Assembly (NCBI RefSeq): GCF_044748305.1
Contig: NZ_JBIVFT010000003.1
Location: 62,001-126,000, forward strand
Reading direction: 5' to 3'
Length of the DNA: 64,000 nt
DNA from: Arthrobacter_E sp044748305
Lineage (GTDB): Bacteria; Actinomycetota; Actinomycetes; Actinomycetales; Micrococcaceae
Made by a program: the position numbers and the translations under genes
Notes under the pieces: generated by a model
Databases searched by the model: none
The model's input: only the letters and a program-made list of their open reading frames with translations
Told to the model about the DNA's origin: nothing
Part shown: positions 57,169 through 64,000 of the stretch, piece after piece
How the letters are laid out: each line of letters starts with the position of its first letter
Numbering within the stretch: position 1 is the stretch's first letter

Positions 57169-57831
57169 TCACCCTGCCCGCACGACGGCGTCGGCGCGCC
57201 CGCGGGAGGCGCGGATCAGCCGGGCGTTGGCCTCGTCGCTGCCCAGAGCCCAGGCACGGGCGGCCTCGGGGCTTTTCCCAAACTCCTCATGACGGGCGAC
57301 GAGCCGCTCCAGACGCAGTTCCTCCTCCGGCTCCACGAACCAGACCTCGTCCAGCACGTCGTGCACACCGGACCAGGCGCCATCGGACAGCAGGAGGTAG
57401 TTCCCCTCGGTGATGACCAGGGACGTCTCCCGAGGAATCGGCAAGGCACCGGCCACCGGCTCCTCGATCTCGCGCCGGAATTCCGGAGCGTAGACGACTT
57501 CTTCGTCCCGGGCACGCAACCGTCGAAGCAGGGACAGATAACCCTCGGCATCGAAGGTCTCCGGTGCTCCCTTGCGATCCTGCAGCCCGCAACGCTCAAG
57601 CACCGTACCCGCGAGATGGAAACCGTCCATGGGTGCCACTGCGGCGCGCTCCGGTCCGACATGTTCCAGAAGCCGCATTGCGAGGGTCGATTTTCCGGCG
57701 CCCGGGCAGCCCACGATCCCGAGAATCACCCGGGAGCCGGACGACGCCCGCTGTTCCAGCAATCCCGCGATCCGTTCGAACGCCTCGGGCAGGGACAGGA
57801 GCGCCGGTGTTTGCGCAGTGGTGTGGCCCAT
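57169..57831 (-). CDS. P-loop nucleoside/fructose-type kinase (uridine kinase-like)
   Basis: 220 residues from the ATG at 57831. Walker A is ILGIVGCPGAGKSTLAMRL; APMDGFHLAGTVLERCGL provides the substrate aspartate, LVITEGNYLLLSDGAWSGV the Walker B strand, and LRLERLVARHEEFGKSPEAA the lid. The family (PanK/uridine kinase/FrcK) phosphorylates nucleosides, pantothenate or fructose. Monocistronic; no fructose transporter adjoins. Confidence 0.85.
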   Translation of the reverse strand: MGHTTAQTPALLSLPEAFERIAGLLEQRASSGSRVILGIVGCPGAGKSTLAMRLLEHVGPERAAVAPMDGFHLAGTVLERCGLQDRKGAPETFDAEGYLSLLRRLRARDEEVVYAPEFRREIEEPVAGALPIPRETSLVITEGNYLLLSDGAWSGVHDVLDEVWFVEPEEELRLERLVARHEEFGKSPEAARAWALGSDEANARLIRASRGRADAVVRAG

Positions 57832-57966
57832 GCCGGAACCGTACCGCAACGGGCCGCCACGACCGACCCCGGCTGAGTTCCAGCTGGGAAATCGCGTCAC
57901 GTTCCCGGATCCAGCGCACTAATTCTTCGGGGTTAGTCCACGAACCTGATGAAAGGGTCTCCCGCC

Positions 57967-58203
57967 ATGTCCGTCGAATTGATCGACTCCACGGTCTTCC
58001 TGCTGGTCGCCGTCCTCGGAATCGCCATCCTGCTCGGGGTGACGGTCACCGCGTTCGTCCTGGCAGGACTGGGCTTCGCCGTCGTTCAGGGCCGCAAGGC
58101 GCTTCTGGGCAAAGGCCGTCGGACTGCGCCTCGCAGCAGCCAGCACCGTGCCGTCGTCGTCGATCAGCCGGCCGGAGTCATGCGCCACGTGGCCGCCCGC
58201 TGA
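57967..58203 (+). CDS. Small single-helix membrane protein
   Basis: 78 residues from the ATG at 57967. One long hydrophobic helix (VFLLVAVLGIAILLGVTVTAFVLAGLGFAVV) is followed by a basic cytoplasmic tail. No family name. A start at 57949 is also possible. Followed by the CsbD gene about 180 bp on. Confidence 0.62.
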   Translation: MSVELIDSTVFLLVAVLGIAILLGVTVTAFVLAGLGFAVVQGRKALLGKGRRTAPRSSQHRAVVVDQPAGVMRHVAAR

Positions 58204-58285
58204 ACTCTTCCGCTGAACCCCTCCGCGCAGCACCGCTCAACACAAGGGGACTTGCGAACCGCCGGGAACCCTGGCAAGGATGGAA

Positions 58286-58310
58286 GTAACGCAGAAACGC
58301 GCCAGGGTAT
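58286..58310 (+). promoter_or_regulatory. Candidate stress-sigma (SigB/SigF-type) promoter of the CsbD gene
   Basis: GGGTAT (58305-58310) matches the -10 of general-stress sigma factors; GTAACG (58286-58291) 13 bp upstream is a weak -35. CsbD genes are classic members of this regulon, which supports the call. Confidence 0.45.
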
Positions 58311-58383
58311 GAGGAACGGCTATCGCCTTCCCACCCGTTCCGGACATCGACCGGGCGACAAGCCCGCTGACGAGGAGGAAATC

Positions 58384-58590
58384 ATGGGTATCGGCGACGA
58401 CATCAAGCACAAGGCCGAAGAGCTCGGCGGCAAGGCCAAGGAAGCCGCAGGTAAGGCCACCGACGACCAGCAGCTGGAAGCCGAAGGTCAGAAGGACCAG
58501 GCCTCGGCGGGCCTCAAGCAGGCCGCTGACAAGGTCAAGGACGCCGCCGCCGACGCGGTGGAGAACGTGAAGGACGTCTTCAAGAAGTAG
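58384..58590 (+). CDS. CsbD-family stress protein
   Basis: 68 residues: MGIGDDIKHKAEELGGKAKE, AAGKATDDQQLEAEGQKDQA, then a helical tail ending FKK. This is the CsbD pattern of small, charged, helical general-stress proteins of unknown biochemical role. GAGGAGGAA precedes the ATG at 58384. Confidence 0.93.
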   Translation: MGIGDDIKHKAEELGGKAKEAAGKATDDQQLEAEGQKDQASAGLKQAADKVKDAAADAVENVKDVFKK

Positions 58591-58599
58591 GCGGACCTC

Positions 58600-58640
58600 C
58601 ACGGAGGGGCCGGGGAGTTGAACTCCCCGGCCCCTCCGTG
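58600..58640 (+). terminator. Terminator of the CsbD gene, 18-bp stem
   Basis: Arms 58600-58617 and 58623-58640 are perfect complements (CACGGAGGGGCCGGGGAG) with a 5-nt loop, 9 bp after the stop. Confidence 0.9.
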
Positions 58641-58734
58641 CGTCTCCGGCCCTTGTTCAGCGCCGGATCGAAACCGGGCAGCAGAAAGGCCGGGGAACGC
58701 ATCTCCCGGCCACATTTCCAGGATAGCCCCGCAC

Positions 58735-58757
58735 GGGGGTCTTGCGGCAAGGCCCCC
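58735..58757 (+). promoter_or_regulatory. Rifamycin-associated element (RAE) upstream of the rifampicin monooxygenase
   Basis: The sequence is GGGGG-TCTTGC-GG-CAAGG-CCCCC, an inverted repeat with the TTGCGGCAAG core known as the RAE, a 19-bp motif found upstream of rifamycin-inactivating genes (phosphotransferases, Rox/Iri monooxygenases and others) in actinobacteria and needed for rifamycin induction. It lies 60 bp before the ATG of the monooxygenase gene. Confidence 0.85.
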
Positions 58758-58817
58758 TACCCGGAGCAGAATGGGTGGCCGTGGCGCCGGAACCGGTGCC
58801 GGAATGCGGGGATTCAC

Positions 58818-60341
58818 ATGATCGACGTGATCATCGTCGGTGGCGGGCCGACGGGCATGATGCTGGCCGCCGAACTGCGCTTGCAAGGGGTCGACGTCCT
58901 GGTGCTGGAGCGGGATCCGGAACCCACCCAAGCGGTACGTGCCCTCGGCCTGCACCCACGCACCATCGAGATCATGGACCAGCGTGGGCTCCTGGACCGT
59001 TTCCTGGCCGAAGGTCGCCAATACCCGGGCATCGGACGCTTCGCCGGCATCGACAAGCCCCTCCCTGTGGAGCCGGGCTCAGGACACAGCTACATCCTGG
59101 GCATCCCCCAACCCATCACCGACAGGCTCCTGGCCGAGCACGCCACCGAGCTGGGGGCGGTCATCCAGCGCGGCTGCGAGGTCACCGGCGTCGTGCAAGA
59201 CGACGACGGCGTGCAGATCGAGTTGAGCGACGGCCGCACCCTTCGTTCACGGTGGCTGGTGGGCTGCGACGGAGGGCGCAGCCTCGTGCGACGCCTGCTC
59301 GGCGTCACATTCCCCGGCGATGCCGCGACCACCGAGTGGATCCACAGTGAGCTTGAGGTGACCGCCTCCGCAGAGGACGTGGCCAGCGCGGTCGAGGAGA
59401 TCCGCAAGGAACACCGGGGGTTCGGGATCGGGCCGGCCGGGAACGGGGCGTACCGCGCCGTGGTCCCCGCCGCCGCGGTGTCTGAGGACCGCACGATCCC
59501 GCCGACCCTGGACGAGCTCAGAAGCCGCTTGCGGGAGTACGCCGGAACGGACTTCGGCGTGCACTCACCTCGCTGGATCACGAGGTTCAGTGATGCCACC
59601 CGGCTGGCGGATCGGTACCGGGCCGGGCGGGTGTTCCTCGCGGGCGACGCAGCCCACGTGCACCCGCCGCTCGGTGGCCAGGGCCTGAATCTGGGGGTCC
59701 AGGACGCCTTCAACCTCGGCTGGAAGCTCGCAGCCGCCGTCAACGGCTGGGCTCCGGACGGGCTGCTGGACAGCTACGAGGCGGAACGGCACCCCGTCGC
59801 GGCAGATGTCCTGACGCTCACGCGGGCCCAGAGCGAGCTCATCTCACCGGAACCCGGGCCGCAGGCCGTGCGCCGTCTGCTGGCAGAGCTGCTGGACTTC
59901 GACGACGTCGGCCGCTTCCTCGCGGGCCGCATCAGCTCGCTGGGGATCCGGTACGACGTCGGGCCCGGACCGGACCTCCTCGGCCGCCGTGCACCGGACC
60001 AGCAGCTGAGTGGCGGTCGCCTCTTCGAGCTGCTGCGAAGCGGCCGGGGGCTCTTGCTCGACGGCCCTGGGTCCGAGGGCACTGCGCAGTTCGACGGCGC
60101 AGCACAGTTCGACGGCGCTGGGTCCGACGGCAGGCAGTCCGGCAGTGCGGGACTCAGCGTTGCGGGCTGGGAGAGGCGCGTGGATCGCGTCCCAGCCTCC
60201 CTCGCGCAAACAGGCACGGCATCGGCTCTGCTCCGCCCCGACGGCCACGTCGTCTGGCTCGGAGACACACAGGACGAGCTCAACGGCGCATTGCGGCGGT
60301 GGTTCGGCGAGCCGGAGCGTCGCGAACGCAGGGTCACTTGA
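58818..60341 (+). CDS. rox: Rifampicin monooxygenase (FAD-dependent)
   Basis: 507 residues. FAD-binding motifs: DVIIVGGGPTGMMLAAEL, LVGCDGGRSLVRRLLGVTFPG and RVFLAGDAAHVHPPLGGQGL. MDQRGLLDRFLAEGRQYPG, GHSYILGIPQPITDRLLAEHATEL and FGVHSPRWITRFSDATRLADRYR match the Rox/Iri family that hydroxylates the naphthyl ring of rifamycins and linearises them. A C-terminal thioredoxin-like part follows (LLRPDGHVVWLGD). An extra Gly/Ser/Asp segment with a doubled AQFDGA unit sits at about residues 415-445. The RAE upstream strongly supports the call. Start at 58818 begins the FAD motif; longer frames lack RBS. Confidence 0.92.
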   Translation: MIDVIIVGGGPTGMMLAAELRLQGVDVLVLERDPEPTQAVRALGLHPRTIEIMDQRGLLDRFLAEGRQYPGIGRFAGIDKPLPVEPGSGHSYILGIPQPITDRLLAEHATELGAVIQRGCEVTGVVQDDDGVQIELSDGRTLRSRWLVGCDGGRSLVRRLLGVTFPGDAATTEWIHSELEVTASAEDVASAVEEIRKEHRGFGIGPAGNGAYRAVVPAAAVSEDRTIPPTLDELRSRLREYAGTDFGVHSPRWITRFSDATRLADRYRAGRVFLAGDAAHVHPPLGGQGLNLGVQDAFNLGWKLAAAVNGWAPDGLLDSYEAERHPVAADVLTLTRAQSELISPEPGPQAVRRLLAELLDFDDVGRFLAGRISSLGIRYDVGPGPDLLGRRAPDQQLSGGRLFELLRSGRGLLLDGPGSEGTAQFDGAAQFDGAGSDGRQSGSAGLSVAGWERRVDRVPASLAQTGTASALLRPDGHVVWLGDTQDELNGALRRWFGEPERRERRVT

Positions 60342-60400
60342 TCAAGAGGGGAGTCACGTAGAGTTGAACCGCCAGCTCACCTGCGACGGAAGTGAAGCAC

Positions 60401-61015
60401 ATGCCATCGTCCCCGGTTTCCCGGCGCGGACCGTACCTCAAAGGTGAGATGAGCAAAGAGCAGATCCTCGTGGCTGCCGCGAGTTGCTTTTCCGAACGGG
60501 GGTACCGGGGGGCTTCCATCGCCTCCATCGCCGAACGGGCGGGACTCTCCGACGCAGGTCTCCTGCATCATTTCGGATCCAAGGCTGAGCTGTACGAGGC
60601 GGTCATCTCCTTACGCGAACGTTCCTATTCCATGGCCGCGAACATTGGGCCTGAGGACAGCTTCCCGACCTTGCTGGAGGCGATCATCGAGGGCATGCGG
60701 GTCTCTCTCGAATCCCCCGACCTGCTGCGCTTTCGCGCCGTACTCGGAGGGGAGTCTCTGCTGTCCGGGCATCCCGCGCGCGAACATCTCGAGGATGTGT
60801 TCCACCAGAGCGTCGAAAGCATCGCCGACCGGATCCACCGTGACCGCGAGAGCGGTTTGGCAAAGCCGGGCGAAGACCCGAGACAGATCGCCCTGGAACT
60901 TCTCGCACTCAATGATGGTCTGCGGGCTCAGTGGGCCTTGGATTCCACCATGCTCGACCTGACTGCCGTCTTCGCCCGAGCGGCACGCGCGTTGTTGCCC
61001 CGGGCGGGCTACTGA
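60401..61015 (+). CDS. TetR-family regulator
   Basis: 204 residues from the ATG at 60401 (GGAAG 11 nt upstream; a GTG at 60392 is possible). HTH: KEQILVAAASCFSERGYRGASIASIAERAGLSDAGLLHHFGSKAELYEAV. C-terminal domain of the TetR_C_6-like kind. It is 59 bp after the monooxygenase gene and convergent with the GH3 gene (7-bp overlap). Control of either neighbour is possible. The RAE makes rifamycin control by this protein uncertain. Confidence 0.9.
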   Translation: MPSSPVSRRGPYLKGEMSKEQILVAAASCFSERGYRGASIASIAERAGLSDAGLLHHFGSKAELYEAVISLRERSYSMAANIGPEDSFPTLLEAIIEGMRVSLESPDLLRFRAVLGGESLLSGHPAREHLEDVFHQSVESIADRIHRDRESGLAKPGEDPRQIALELLALNDGLRAQWALDSTMLDLTAVFARAARALLPRAGY

Positions 61016-62805
61016 ATCAGCGAATCCTCCGCTGGTCTGACCGTTGGTCCGCGATAGCCGAACGGGAAAACCGGATTCTCGCTCGCCAGAGGCCTGTCCT
61101 CCGGCACGCGACACGCCGCGGCGTCGGAACGAGGGATCTCCAAAGGCAATGCCCCCTTGGGAATGATCCTTCCAAGCGCCATGCCGAGCACCAGGTCGTC
61201 TCTCACCCCGAAAGAAGCGATGGCGCCTTCGGAGTGCTCGACCAAGGGCCCTATCGCAGCCGCCCTGTCGCAATAGACATCGACGAAGGTCGGAACCTGA
61301 CGACAGATGTCGGCGACTCGCTCGGCCTCTCCTGTCGGGACATCCAGGGATCCACGATGAAATCCCATCGTCCGGCCTGTCGGATCGACCTCGTAGGGAG
61401 CCTGCAGACGTAACACCGCCAGTTCTGCCAGTTCGGGCGCAGACACCGGCACGCCATACTCCTCAACCGTCGATGGGTCGATGCCCTCGGTATACAACCG
61501 CAGACCCCTCGGGCGCTGCTTACCAAGCGAATGGAGCGGGACTGCCGCGGCCTCCTGCGCCTGGAGCGCCACGGCCAGATGCTCAGCGGATCCGACGATC
61601 TCCTGGGCACGTTCCGGATCAACGAAACGGTTCTCGAAGAGACCAAGCCTGATCTTCAGCTCCAGAACCCTCAGGACCGCAGTGTCGAGGACTTCCGTGG
61701 GAAGGTGTCCTTCGCTGACCGCTCGTTCAGCGTTGTCGACGCACGTCTCGCCACCGAGGACGTCGACGCCTGCCTTGAGAAGCATGCTGATCCGCCGGGC
61801 GGGGTCCTGCTCGACGATTCCCCAAGACCTGGATGGCAGTGACACCCCATATCCGGGAAGGGTCATCTCTTCGATCAGGCCGTAGTCGCTGACTACCACG
61901 CCGCGAAATCCCATGTCGTCACGGAGCAATCCGTTGATCAGCTGGGCGTTGTAAGCGGCCGGGAGTTCCGGAAAGCGGGTTCCGCGAACGATCCCGTAGC
62001 TCGGCATCACTGCGGCGGCCCCCTGCAAGACTCCGGCGCGAAAGGGTTGAAGATGCAGATCCAGGGTCTCGTCAGTGAACACGGCATCAGAACCGTTTTC
62101 GAAGTGCGGGTCTTCCCCTCCCCGGCCCGTCCCGCCACCCGGAAGGTGCTTGAGCATCGCAGCTACGGAGCCTGAACCAAGACGTTCTCCCTGAAGACCA
62201 CGCACGTAGGCTTCGACCATCCGCGATGCAAGGTCAGGGTCCGGGCCGAACGTTCCGGAGGTGCGGGCCCAGCGTGGCGCCGTGGAAAGATCTGCCATTG
62301 GATGGATGGCCTGAGCGATTCCGACGGCCCGGAACTCCGCTGCGACCATGCGGGCAAAGCGCTCCACGAGCTCGGGATCATTGCTGGCAGCCAAGCCCAG
62401 AGGTTCCGGCCCCATGGTGAACAGTCCACCGCTGGTGGCGGTGTTGATGTCGTGAGCTTTTCCGTGGCGAGGATCGGAAGACAGCAGAACGGGGATCCCC
62501 AGTCGCGTATCGGCTGCAAGTTCTTGAACCCGATTCGTCCAGAAGCAGAACAATGAAACGCTCGGCGCTCCCTGATTGGGAGACAATCCACCAAGCAGAC
62601 GATCTTGGAGCAACTCGGTTGTCGGCGGGACCTCAAAAACCGGCGTTTGCTGGCCGGACAGGTCATCCCACGGCACGCCGTCGGAGGAGACCGTGGCACG
62701 GGCGGTGAACAACTGGCCGGCCTTTTCACGGAGAGTCATCCGACGCAGCAGGTCAAGGGCCCGTGTTCTGGCACTCAAAATGGGGTCCAGGTAAGGAATG
62801 GTCAT
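61009..62805 (-). CDS. Glycoside hydrolase family 3 protein
   Basis: 598 residues. N-terminal barrel: RMTLREKAGQLFTAR, GIPVLLSSDPRHGKAHDINTATSGG, AAMLKHLPGGGTGRGGEDPHFE and the nucleophile aspartate in GFRGVVVSDYGLI. A C-terminal alpha/beta sandwich follows (about 430-590). The protein lacks a signal peptide and a fibronectin domain, so it is intracellular. Likely a beta-glucosidase or xylosidase acting on imported oligosaccharides. The partial membrane protein at the window end may be its transporter. Confidence 0.9.
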   Translation of the reverse strand: MTIPYLDPILSARTRALDLLRRMTLREKAGQLFTARATVSSDGVPWDDLSGQQTPVFEVPPTTELLQDRLLGGLSPNQGAPSVSLFCFWTNRVQELAADTRLGIPVLLSSDPRHGKAHDINTATSGGLFTMGPEPLGLAASNDPELVERFARMVAAEFRAVGIAQAIHPMADLSTAPRWARTSGTFGPDPDLASRMVEAYVRGLQGERLGSGSVAAMLKHLPGGGTGRGGEDPHFENGSDAVFTDETLDLHLQPFRAGVLQGAAAVMPSYGIVRGTRFPELPAAYNAQLINGLLRDDMGFRGVVVSDYGLIEEMTLPGYGVSLPSRSWGIVEQDPARRISMLLKAGVDVLGGETCVDNAERAVSEGHLPTEVLDTAVLRVLELKIRLGLFENRFVDPERAQEIVGSAEHLAVALQAQEAAAVPLHSLGKQRPRGLRLYTEGIDPSTVEEYGVPVSAPELAELAVLRLQAPYEVDPTGRTMGFHRGSLDVPTGEAERVADICRQVPTFVDVYCDRAAAIGPLVEHSEGAIASFGVRDDLVLGMALGRIIPKGALPLEIPRSDAAACRVPEDRPLASENPVFPFGYRGPTVRPAEDSLIQ

Positions 62806-62897
62806 GGTTGTAAGCTTTCCGATCTTCAGGTCACATCAGCAGTTCGCGGGGATTCACGATCTCAGGGTCCCGGCCCGCGGGGGGCCAGAAGTGGTTC

Positions 62898-63623
62898 TTA
62901 GGCTGAAGCCAGGCGCGATCGAAGAAGGTCCAGGTCGTCTGAGGAGAGGCCATTCGCCAGGAGATATGCGGCAGCCCCGCCATATTCTGCGTCCAGCGTG
63001 GTGAGAGCTGAATGCATGGCTGCGGCAGGGCTTCCCGAAACGACCTCGACAATCGCCGGCGACATCACGGGAACCATGCCGGAGACCCGCGAAAGCATCC
63101 GCTCCGCCCAGGGACCGGCGAGTTCGGGTTCACTCCGCGCATAGTCCTCCACCACAGATTCGCGCTCCGCACCAGCGAGGAGGAGGAGCATGGCCATCAT
63201 GAGCCCGGTTCGGTCTTTGCCTGCCGTGCAGTGGATCAGGACGCCACCCTCGGCGTGGGCGACGTCGCTGGCTGCACGGGCGAACGTGTCCCCGTGCGTG
63301 CGCAGCAAGGTGCCGTAGAGAGCAGCAAGGCCACCGGACAGGATCGTTTCGAAACTACCGTTCGCCCCGTCGATGGGGTGATCCATTACCTGGAAACCTT
63401 CCGCAAAGGGGTGAGGTCCGGCCTTCTCGACGTCTGCACGGAAGTCGATCACGGTACTCAGACCGCGGGCCTGGAGCGCCGCCAGTGCTTCGGGCCCCGA
63501 ACTTTCGGGCGCTGCGGAACGGAACAGGACTGACCGTTTGATCGCCCGACTGAGGCCGGGATGCTCAGCGGGATCACGGAAATTGGGCAGCTCGGATACG
63601 AGTTCGGGTTCGATGGTGCTCAC
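62898..63623 (-). CDS. Tyrosine/serine protein phosphatase (PtpB type)
   Basis: 241 residues from the GTG at 63623 (AAAGG upstream). The active-site loop HCTAGKDRTGLM carries the nucleophile Cys and Arg; LFRSAAPESSGPEALAALQARGLSTVIDFR is the family start. PtpB-like enzymes dephosphorylate protein Tyr and Ser/Thr or phosphoinositides. Located about 90 bp upstream of the GH3 gene on the same strand. An in-frame GTG at 63674 gives a 17-residue extension with no RBS. Confidence 0.88.
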   Translation of the reverse strand: MSTIEPELVSELPNFRDPAEHPGLSRAIKRSVLFRSAAPESSGPEALAALQARGLSTVIDFRADVEKAGPHPFAEGFQVMDHPIDGANGSFETILSGGLAALYGTLLRTHGDTFARAASDVAHAEGGVLIHCTAGKDRTGLMMAMLLLLAGAERESVVEDYARSEPELAGPWAERMLSRVSGMVPVMSPAIVEVVSGSPAAAMHSALTTLDAEYGGAAAYLLANGLSSDDLDLLRSRLASA

Positions 63624-63846
63624 GGGGTCGCCTTTCAAGGAACTGGTGGTGGTCCTGGGAGCCGGTTGTTTCACCGCGCGGCGAGGCTCATGTACGAGTC
63701 ATCCGGCGGCGGCAACTGGACCGTCATGGTCAATGTAGCCGCCGATTCCCGGATTTACCAAGCGTTCACTAGGTTTTGGGGTTGCCGCCACCTTCGGCAA
63801 CTTCACTGGTGGATGCACCCCTTCATTCCGTCCCAGTGAGATGACC

Positions 63847-64000
63847 ATGAACCGACTGTCCCCACGCCAGCAGATGCGGCACGCCGCCGTGTTGGCGCTC
63901 ATCGAGGGCGCCTTGATGGCCACCATCATTGCTCCCCTGGCGATCACCTTCCCCTTGAAGGTCCTGTCCCTTGTCCCGGCATCCGAGAAGGAAGGCGCCA
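63847..64000 (+). CDS. Membrane protein, N-terminal part only (cut by window edge)
   Basis: 51 codons are visible: MNRLSPRQQMRHAAVLALIEGALM... with one hydrophobic helix (VLALIEGALMATIIAPLAITF). The frame is open to base 64000. Its position divergent from a phosphatase and GH3 gene suggests a transporter, but that cannot be judged. An ATG at 63841 is also in frame. Confidence 0.55.
   Translation, partial: MNRLSPRQQMRHAAVLALIEGALMATIIAPLAITFPLKVLSLVPASEKEGA

Noticed and set aside
60401..61015. TetR protein as the regulator of the rifampicin monooxygenase
   Set aside because: Adjacency alone is weak; the RAE motif points to a different, rifamycin-linked control.

Overview
The window is high-GC DNA from an actinobacterium, most likely a Micrococcaceae member close to Arthrobacter. 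This rests on the dense GC-rich codon use, GTG and TTG starts, 4-bp ATGA/GTGA gene overlaps, an actinobacterial SAM-IV-type riboswitch, WXG100 proteins and a rifampicin monooxygenase with its upstream RAE motif. No rRNA, tRNA, transposase, phage gene or CRISPR array was seen. Both edges cut genes: an EamA transporter on the left and an unidentified membrane protein on the right.

Layout. 1-4.6 kb: a divergent EamA/MocR pair, then a riboswitch-led methionine operon (DUF1737, rhodanese, MetZ). 4.6-12.6 kb: a compact catabolic operon (MmgE/PrpD protein, two NodB-type deacetylases, a polar amino-acid ABC transporter, an argininosuccinate-lyase-like enzyme) with a divergent GntR regulator. 12.7-18.8 kb: a membrane protein, two nearly identical WXG100 units bracketing a CPA1 antiporter, a peptide deformylase whose reading frame looks shifted, and an orphan peptide-binding lipoprotein. 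18.8-25.4 kb: MerR/aldo-keto reductase, a dehydrogenase/CoA-transferase pair, a pseudo-phosphatase lipoprotein, an HNH nuclease, a CHY zinc-finger protein and a small monooxygenase. 25.6-29.7 kb: a secreted M23 protein with Ig-like repeats, a DeoR regulator and a DUF4190-type membrane protein.

29.8-45 kb is a polyol/sugar island: a CUT1-type ABC transporter without its own ATPase, two dehydrogenases and an FGGY kinase, two DeoR regulators, a PfkB sugar-phosphate kinase divergent from a class II aldolase, and xylulokinase with a mannitol/arabitol dehydrogenase. Together they could import a polyol, oxidise it to a ketose, phosphorylate it and feed glycolysis or the pentose phosphate pathway.

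45-64 kb is a mixed accessory stretch: winged-helix regulator with membrane partner, glutamic peptidase, MFS pump with ArsR regulator, acetyltransferases, a Tat-exported protein, lipoprotein, leucine-rich-repeat protein, nucleoside-type kinase, CsbD stress protein, rifampicin monooxygenase, TetR, GH3 glycosidase and a tyrosine phosphatase.

A family of very long near-perfect intergenic hairpins (stems 22-30 bp) recurs at gene ends across the window. The best candidates for undescribed biology are the PrpD-deacetylase-ArgH-like operon (possibly aminopolycarboxylate degradation), the LMW-phosphatase-like lipoprotein without its catalytic cysteine, the hairpin family, the permuted CoA-transferase, and the peptide deformylase/peptide-binding protein operon.
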